Below are positions 8,111 through 13,820 of a stretch of 13,820 bases of DNA, in pieces. Both the position numbers and the translations under genes were made by a program. The stretch lies in the NCBI GenBank assembly GCA_019454915.1, contig JACFNM010000033.1, positions 5,390-19,209 of the forward strand, written 5' to 3'. Below the pieces are notes generated by a model that searched no databases, was not told the origin of the DNA, and was given only the letters and a program-made list of their open reading frames with translations. Position 1 is the stretch's first letter. Each line of letters begins with the position of its first letter. This stretch comes from Chitinophagaceae bacterium. Lineage in GTDB: Bacteria; Bacteroidota; Bacteroidia; Chitinophagales; Chitinophagaceae.

Positions 8111-8118
8111 TACCTTTG
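8111..8118 (+). promoter_or_regulatory. Candidate -7 promoter element of the ABC-F gene
   Basis: TACCTTTG is an exact match to the Bacteroidota -7 consensus TAnnTTTG and lies 43 bases before the ABC-F start codon. The nearest upstream TTG (8096-8098) is only 12 bases away, shorter than the usual 19-21, so the -33 element is weak or absent. A purine-rich AAGAGGAAG at 8148-8156 sits at ribosome-binding distance from the ATG, which is uncommon in this phylum. Confidence 0.4.
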
Positions 8119-8149
8119 CGGCTCTATTTCAAAAAAGTTAATAAATTAA

Positions 8150-9829
<1,680 letters not shown>

Positions 9830-9869
9830 CTTTGCAGTTTACTTCTTGGTTTCTTGTATATAAATCCAA

Positions 9870-10643
9870 ATGGCAAGGAAGAAAAAAACGATTCCTGCAT
9901 GGAGAGTTTTCCTGGTGGTCACCATCCTGTCGCTGGCCGCCGCGGGTGCAATTTACGGTTATGCACAATGGAAGGCGTACCGTACTCATTTTGTCCGGTA
10001 TGCAGCATTTGGAATTGATATTCCTGTTCATTATACGATTCATGGCATAGATGTTTCCCATCATCAGGATGTTATAGACTGGAAAGAAGTGAGCGCCATG
10101 CAGGTGGAGGATATGCGTTTGAGGTTCACTTTCATCAAGGCAACGGAAGGACTGACTAAAGTGGATCGGTTATTCCAGCGCAACTGGAATAAGGCCGGCG
10201 AAGAAGGAATACATCGGGGAGCCTATCATTTTTTTCTACCCAATAAAAGTGGCGTAAAACAGGCGGAGAATTTTATTGCCCAGGTAAACCTGCAGCCGGG
10301 AGACTTGCCCCCGGTACTCGATGTTGAAAAACTGTATCGGGTGAAGCCGGCGGATCTGCGCCTGAGGGTGTGGGAGTGGATTCATACCATTGAGCGTCAT
10401 TATAAGGTGAAGCCGATTATATACACGAATGTTGATTTCTACAATCAGTATTTAGGAGAAGCCTTTGATGAATATCCTTTGTGGGTGGCGCATTATCTGC
10501 AGCCGAATAAGCCCCGCATCGAAAGACCGTGGATATTCTGGCAACACAGCGAGACCGGCCGGGTCAATGGTGTCCGGGCTAAAGTGGATTTTAATGTTTT
10601 CAACGGCGAGTCCACAGATTTTAGTAAGTTGCTGATAAATTGA
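9870..10643 (+). CDS. Membrane-anchored GH25 muramidase (lysozyme)
   Basis: Glycoside hydrolase family 25 enzyme, expected to cut the MurNAc-GlcNAc beta-1,4 bond of peptidoglycan in the periplasm. An N-terminal basic stretch (MARKKK) and one hydrophobic helix (about 12-31) without a clear cleavage site suggest an inner-membrane signal anchor. The catalytic barrel spans about 57-250. It shows the family hallmarks: GIDVSHHQ (Asp61), FTFIKATEG (87-94), GAYHFF (117-122), PPVLDVE with catalytic-type Asp151 and Glu153, IIYTN (183-187), WVAHY (205-209), and a closing WQHSETGRVNGVRAKVDFNVFNG with Asp240. All key acidic residues are present, so it is probably active. It starts 58 bases after the ABC-F gene and ends 19 bases before a small membrane protein gene, likely co-transcribed. 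Probable role is cell-wall remodelling; an antagonistic or lytic role is possible but unsupported. Confidence 0.93.
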   Translation: MARKKKTIPAWRVFLVVTILSLAAAGAIYGYAQWKAYRTHFVRYAAFGIDIPVHYTIHGIDVSHHQDVIDWKEVSAMQVEDMRLRFTFIKATEGLTKVDRLFQRNWNKAGEEGIHRGAYHFFLPNKSGVKQAENFIAQVNLQPGDLPPVLDVEKLYRVKPADLRLRVWEWIHTIERHYKVKPIIYTNVDFYNQYLGEAFDEYPLWVAHYLQPNKPRIERPWIFWQHSETGRVNGVRAKVDFNVFNGESTDFSKLLIN

Positions 10644-10662
10644 AAACCTAAAATGCTTCAAT

Positions 10663-10887
10663 ATGAATAATCATACCGAGCCTCAAATGAGAACGGTGGT
10701 CAGGAAGATGCTGAAGATGATAGGCGTTCTGATAATCTGGGCGATGATTACTATATTTTTTGGGTTGAATTTAGAATGGGCGCTAATACTGGGTTCATTC
10801 AATGGTTTCAACTGGGCATTTTATTCCTGGTTTGTGATCAGTTTTTCCGGAGTGCTTTATTACTTCTACCGGGTATGGTTTAAATGA
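10663..10887 (+). CDS. Small two-helix membrane protein of unknown function
   Basis: A 74-residue protein I do not recognise. A short basic N-terminus (TVVRKMLKM) precedes a hydrophobic helix (about 17-36). An aromatic turn follows (LEWALILGSFNGFNWAFYSW), then a second helix (about 51-68) ending YYFYRVWFK. Basic residues at both ends predict both termini in the cytoplasm. It starts 19 bases after the GH25 muramidase gene on the same strand, so co-transcription is likely. It is convergent with the DUF4440-like gene, with only 23 bases between stop codons. The two-helix layout beside a lysozyme is superficially holin-like, but the gene follows the enzyme and there is no phage context. It is more likely a conserved hypothetical protein. 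Confidence 0.7.
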   Translation: MNNHTEPQMRTVVRKMLKMIGVLIIWAMITIFFGLNLEWALILGSFNGFNWAFYSWFVISFSGVLYYFYRVWFK

Positions 10888-10910
10888 AAGGAATATCTAT
10901 ACCGACGGGT

Positions 10911-11339
10911 TCAACTGCTGTGATCCGCAATTATCTTCCATTTACCTTTTATCCTACGGACGAGTAAGGAAAAGTGTCCGTTAATATCTCCTATACTCCT
11001 GTTCAGGAACCATTTGCCCACTACAAAGTAATATTTGGATGAGAGTCTTTGCAGGTGAACAACCTCAAAATGCAGTTTGCCCATCTTAGCTGTATCACTA
11101 TACGTATTTTTATAACGCCTGATGGTGTTTTCATATCCGTAAACAACACCGCTGCTGCCTATAAACATCAGGGAGTCATTGTTCCAATAGTCCAGCACAA
11201 AATTATCGAGGTCTCCCTGGTTCCAGAATTGAGTTTGATTATCCAATATCTTTAGAATCGCTTTTTCGGTGGCGGATTGACTATAAGTTTTGAAGCAGAA
11301 TAAGCCGATTGCCAGAAAGAGAAAGCATATCTTGTTCAT
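10911..11339 (-). CDS. Exported DUF4440/SnoaL-like (NTF2-fold) protein
   Basis: Small NTF2-fold protein of 142 residues. The frame is open to an ATG at 11432, but I chose 11339 because it gives a clean signal peptide (MNKICFLFLAIGLFCFKTYS, then Gln21), whereas the longer version puts 31 polar residues in front. After cleavage, residues 25-140 have the DUF4440/SnoaL pattern. A first helix with FWNQGDLDNFVLDYW is followed by strands SLMFIGSSGVVYGYENTIRR, a central KLHFEVVHLQRLSSKYYFVVGKW, and a final GHFSLLVRRIKGKWKIIADHSS, where the terminal DH(S) is typical. Members bind small ligands or act as enzymes or accessory subunits; no specific function can be assigned. It is the last of three codirectional minus-strand genes, 110 bases after the SdpI-like gene. 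Confidence 0.8.
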   Translation of the reverse strand: MNKICFLFLAIGLFCFKTYSQSATEKAILKILDNQTQFWNQGDLDNFVLDYWNNDSLMFIGSSGVVYGYENTIRRYKNTYSDTAKMGKLHFEVVHLQRLSSKYYFVVGKWFLNRSIGDINGHFSLLVRRIKGKWKIIADHSS

Positions 11340-11375
11340 TACGTAAGATGTTTTATCCTTTTGGAAGTGCTTCGT

Positions 11376-11390
11376 CGGGTGTAATACCCG
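11376..11390 (-). other. Small hairpin in the leader of the DUF4440-like gene
   Basis: CGGGT (11376-11380) and ACCCG (11386-11390) form a 5-bp stem with a 5-base loop, lying 36-50 bases before the chosen start codon at 11339. No T-run follows on either strand. It could be a leader structure; the stem is too short to be sure. Confidence 0.2.
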
Positions 11391-11449
11391 TCTTATCGCG
11401 GAATTAGTTTTGTTATCGTGTTTGTATTTCATACAGGCGTTTAATCTGC

Positions 11450-11809
11450 TTATTCTATTCTTCTGTTACCCTCTTTATCAAATACCCTTTTCAAATGTAT
11501 CTCGGTTGACAGGACGGGCAGAATCGAAAGAATTATCGTGAGTATGGTGGCGATATGGATACTGGTTTTTCCTATAGAAGATGAGAGGACAGACAATATG
11601 CCAATGGTCAGCAGAATGAGACCGCAATACAACACTTGCTTTGAGCAATACCGGTTTCCTTCCTCCCAGGTTTGCTGGTTACGCATAGAGGCTTTTGTCC
11701 TGTATCCATATATGTTGTTAATCTTTTTGGGAGGGTAATAAATCGTTATTCCTCCTATCAGGCTCAGAATACAACCAGCAACAAAAGTCGTTAATGTAAA
11801 TGGTGTCAT
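11450..11809 (-). CDS. SdpI family membrane protein
   Basis: A 119-residue integral membrane protein with three predicted helices (about 5-24, 58-77 and 84-102). The loop after TM1 carries the SdpI-family signature GYRTKASMRNQQTW (35-48) followed by GNRYCSK. The C-terminus ends in the charged tail TEIHLKRVFDKEGNRR (102-117), also typical of these short proteins. The founding member, SdpI of Bacillus subtilis, gives immunity to the SdpC toxin and sequesters the SdpR repressor, but it is longer. Here only the conserved domain is present and no SdpC-like toxin or repressor is visible nearby, so an immunity role is unproven. It starts 43 bases after the stop of the OPT transporter gene on the same strand and is probably co-transcribed with it. 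Confidence 0.82.
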   Translation of the reverse strand: MTPFTLTTFVAGCILSLIGGITIYYPPKKINNIYGYRTKASMRNQQTWEEGNRYCSKQVLYCGLILLTIGILSVLSSSIGKTSIHIATILTIILSILPVLSTEIHLKRVFDKEGNRRIE

Positions 11810-11852
11810 ATATGATTGAGGTAGTAAGTTAACATTGCTTGTTTTGTTGTAT

Positions 11853-13820
11853 TTATTTTTCTCTTGCCACTTTATATAATATGCTACCTAACAGCGCGAA
11901 GAAGATAACACCCAAAATTTCGTAAGCTAAGCTGCCACCAAGTATATCGCTGATTCGGTTTGCGAAATTGACATATTTCAATCCATTGGCGATACTATCG
12001 TTTGCTGCCAGAAAAGCGACTATCACGCCTGCCAGGGCGCCGCCTGCTACCAGTCCGGTGGCAAATAGATTTCCTTTACCCAGGTCTTCCTCTTCAGGGC
12101 TTAGCGTCTCTCCTTTTTGTTTTGCGCGCCAGTCTGCTAATCCGCGGATAGCCCCGCCAATAAAGATGGGTAGGGTAGTGGCTAATGGCAGGTAAAGGCC
12201 GATTGCGAAAGAAAGCGCCTTTATTCCACAGAGTTCCACTACCAGTGCGATGAACACGCCTACTAAAACATACTGCCAGTCCAGGTTGAAAGATAAAACC
12301 CCTTTAATAAGGGTTGCCATCAGCGTAGCCTGTGGTGCTGCATACGTGCTTTGCCCGATGGCATGATGAATGCCTTGTGCTACCATTTCCGGTGTGGGCG
12401 TATCCAGAACTTTAATGGTCACGCCTATTGCTAATGCCGATACAATAACGCCGATGAACAGCGCCATTTGCTGGTACCGGGGTGTAGCGCCGATGATATA
12501 GCCGGTTTTCAGATCCTGTGAAGTGGCGCCGGCGTTTGCGGCGGCAATACATATCATACCACCCACCACTAATACCATCGGCTCGTAAAACTTTCCGGTC
12601 CAGCCGGCAGCTATAAAAATCAGGCAGGTTCCCAGGATAGTGGCAATCGTCATTCCGGATACCGGGTTATTGGAGGAACCGATAAGCCCGACAATCCGGG
12701 ACGACACCGTTACAAACAGGGCGCCAAACACAACGATAAGTACGCCTACAAGAATCCTGCTCACGATATTATCTCCTGGTATAAAGGGTAACAGAGAGAC
12801 AATAGCAACCAGACCGAGACTGCCGAATCCTACCACTTTCATGTTTAAATCTCTTTCGGTTCGCGAGGCGGCTCTTTCAGTGCCGAAATTATTTTTATTC
12901 AGCGAACCGATACTACCCTTGAAAGAAGCGATGATGGTCGGCATGGTTTTCACAAGCGTAATAAACCCGCCTGCTGCTACAGCTCCCGCGCCGATCTGAC
13001 GAATATATGCCCAGTAGATAGCACTGGAGAAATCCGCAAACGTATGTGTGTCGGCATTCCAGCCACCTCTGCCGCCACTTACACTCACGTCAGTGAGCAG
13101 CCCTAACTTCACCAATTGTGCAGCAATAGCGTCCGGGGGTACCAGTGTCGCTAACAAGGGAATGAGGGCAAAGGAAGCGAGCACACTGCCGGCTACCAGT
13201 ACACCACTTATTTTGGGCCCGATGATATACCCCACGCCAAGGTATTCGGGGGTGATCTCACCGCTTAGTTTTGCAGAAGGCAGAAACTTGTTCACCTGTT
13301 TGGTCATGAAGGATGGAGTCTCCGCTATCACGTGTACTATCTTCTGGAGGAAGGCGTACACCAATGCGAACCCAACTCCGGTAAAGGCAGTCTTTGCAAA
13401 ATCACCCCCTTTTTCTCCGGCTTTCAAAACCGCTGCGCAGGCTGTGCCTTCCGGATAGGGGAGCGTTTCATGTTCTTTTACAATCAATGGTCTCCTCAGG
13501 GGGATCATCATCAATACGCCCAGGATACCTCCCAAAACGGCAAGCGTAAGGATGGTGAGATAACTGAAGTAATCTTCGCTGGCCGGGTCGCTTAAGAACA
13601 GGAATCCGGGTAGCGTAAAGACCACACCGGCAGCAACGCTTTCCCCCGCAGAACCCGTTGTCTGAATAATATTGTTTTCAAGAATAGTGGTTTTCAGGAA
13701 CAGCCGGCTCAATGTTATAGCCATAACGGCGATGGGTATTGATGCGGATACCGTCAGACCAGCTTTCAGCGCGAGGTAAACGGTAGAAGCGCCAAAGATG
13801 ACACCAAAGATTGACCCGGT
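11853..13820 (-). CDS. OPT family oligopeptide transporter (5' partial)
   Basis: Polytopic inner-membrane transporter of the OPT superfamily, whose members import peptides or metal chelates, usually with protons. The reading frame stays open to the right edge. The 32 codons before the ATG at 13724 encode GVIFGASTVYLALKAGLTVS, the conserved first part of OPT proteins, so that ATG is internal and the true start lies beyond the window. About 655 residues are visible; bacterial members are usually about 650-700 residues, so little is missing. Further hallmarks are ENNIIQTTGSAGES (visible residues 48-61), SSNNPVSGMT (coded near 12650-12680) and GATSQDLKTGYIIGATPRYQQ (coded near 12475-12535). Around 14-16 hydrophobic helices are present, with a charged cytoplasmic-type loop near KQKGETLSPEEEDLGKG. 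The substrate is unknown. It leads a codirectional run with the SdpI-like and DUF4440-like genes. Confidence 0.93.
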   Translation of the reverse strand, partial: TGSIFGVIFGASTVYLALKAGLTVSASIPIAVMAITLSRLFLKTTILENNIIQTTGSAGESVAAGVVFTLPGFLFLSDPASEDYFSYLTILTLAVLGGILGVLMMIPLRRPLIVKEHETLPYPEGTACAAVLKAGEKGGDFAKTAFTGVGFALVYAFLQKIVHVIAETPSFMTKQVNKFLPSAKLSGEITPEYLGVGYIIGPKISGVLVAGSVLASFALIPLLATLVPPDAIAAQLVKLGLLTDVSVSGGRGGWNADTHTFADFSSAIYWAYIRQIGAGAVAAGGFITLVKTMPTIIASFKGSIGSLNKNNFGTERAASRTERDLNMKVVGFGSLGLVAIVSLLPFIPGDNIVSRILVGVLIVVFGALFVTVSSRIVGLIGSSNNPVSGMTIATILGTCLIFIAAGWTGKFYEPMVLVVGGMICIAAANAGATSQDLKTGYIIGATPRYQQMALFIGVIVSALAIGVTIKVLDTPTPEMVAQGIHHAIGQSTYAAPQATLMATLIKGVLSFNLDWQYVLVGVFIALVVELCGIKALSFAIGLYLPLATTLPIFIGGAIRGLADWRAKQKGETLSPEEEDLGKGNLFATGLVAGGALAGVIVAFLAANDSIANGLKYVNFANRISDILGGSLAYEILGVIFFALLGSILYKVAREK

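Noticed and set aside
10663..10887. Calling the 74-residue protein a phage holin
   Set aside because: It lies downstream of the lysozyme gene and no phage structural, packaging or integration genes are in the window; two helices alone are not enough.
11340..11432. Upstream extension (31 codons) of the DUF4440-like gene
   Set aside because: The extension is polar and would bury the signal peptide; the start at 11339 gives a standard exported protein.
13048..13458. 136-codon plus-strand open frame inside the OPT gene
   Set aside because: It is antisense to conserved OPT sequence, is Ser/Pro/Thr-rich as expected for a shadow frame, and matches no family I recognise.
13722..13724. ATG at 13724 as the start of the OPT transporter
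   Set aside because: The frame continues upstream to the window edge and encodes conserved OPT sequence (LKAGLTVSASIP), so this Met is internal.

Overview
The window looks like chromosomal DNA of a Bacteroidota bacterium, most likely Chitinophagaceae-like. The reasons are: a secreted protein ending in a type IX secretion (T9SS) sorting domain; signal peptides cleaved before Gln (motif YSQ); intergenic elements resembling the Bacteroidota -7 box (TAnnTTTG); few Shine-Dalgarno sequences; and an efflux operon in the order outer-membrane factor, fusion protein, RND pump. The taxonomic call is inference from these traits, since no rRNA gene is present. I saw no tRNA, rRNA, CRISPR, insertion sequence or prophage.

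Layout. Positions 2-6134 (+) hold a tripartite RND efflux operon: a TolC-like outer-membrane factor (5' end cut off by the window), a lipoprotein membrane fusion protein, and a large HAE1-type RND permease with an intact proton-relay triad and extra hydrophobic segments. The 161-base gap before the pump gene can form two mutually exclusive hairpins. Convergent to the operon, 6266-7765 (-) encodes a secreted protein with two tandem 146-residue PA14-like repeats, an Fn3-like linker and a C-terminal T9SS sorting domain. A 396-base divergent intergenic region (7766-8161) follows. Then come an ABC-F ATPase (8162-9811, +) whose second ATP site looks naturally dead, a membrane-anchored GH25 muramidase (9870-10643, +) and a two-helix small membrane protein (10663-10887, +).

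On the minus strand, in transcription order, are an OPT-family transporter (13820 down to 11853, 5' end cut off by the window), an SdpI-family membrane protein (11809-11450) and a periplasmic or exported DUF4440/NTF2-like protein (11339-10911). They may share a transcript, though a 110-base gap separates the last two.

How the genes work together. The efflux genes form one machine spanning both membranes. The GH25 enzyme and its small membrane neighbour are probably co-transcribed. The other genes look like independent housekeeping or accessory functions. I do not see a clear multi-gene novel system. The features most worth following up are the coherent one-site degeneracy of the ABC-F protein, the competing hairpins inside the efflux operon, the extra membrane segments of the RND pump, and the 22-bp phased repeats upstream of the PA14-like gene.
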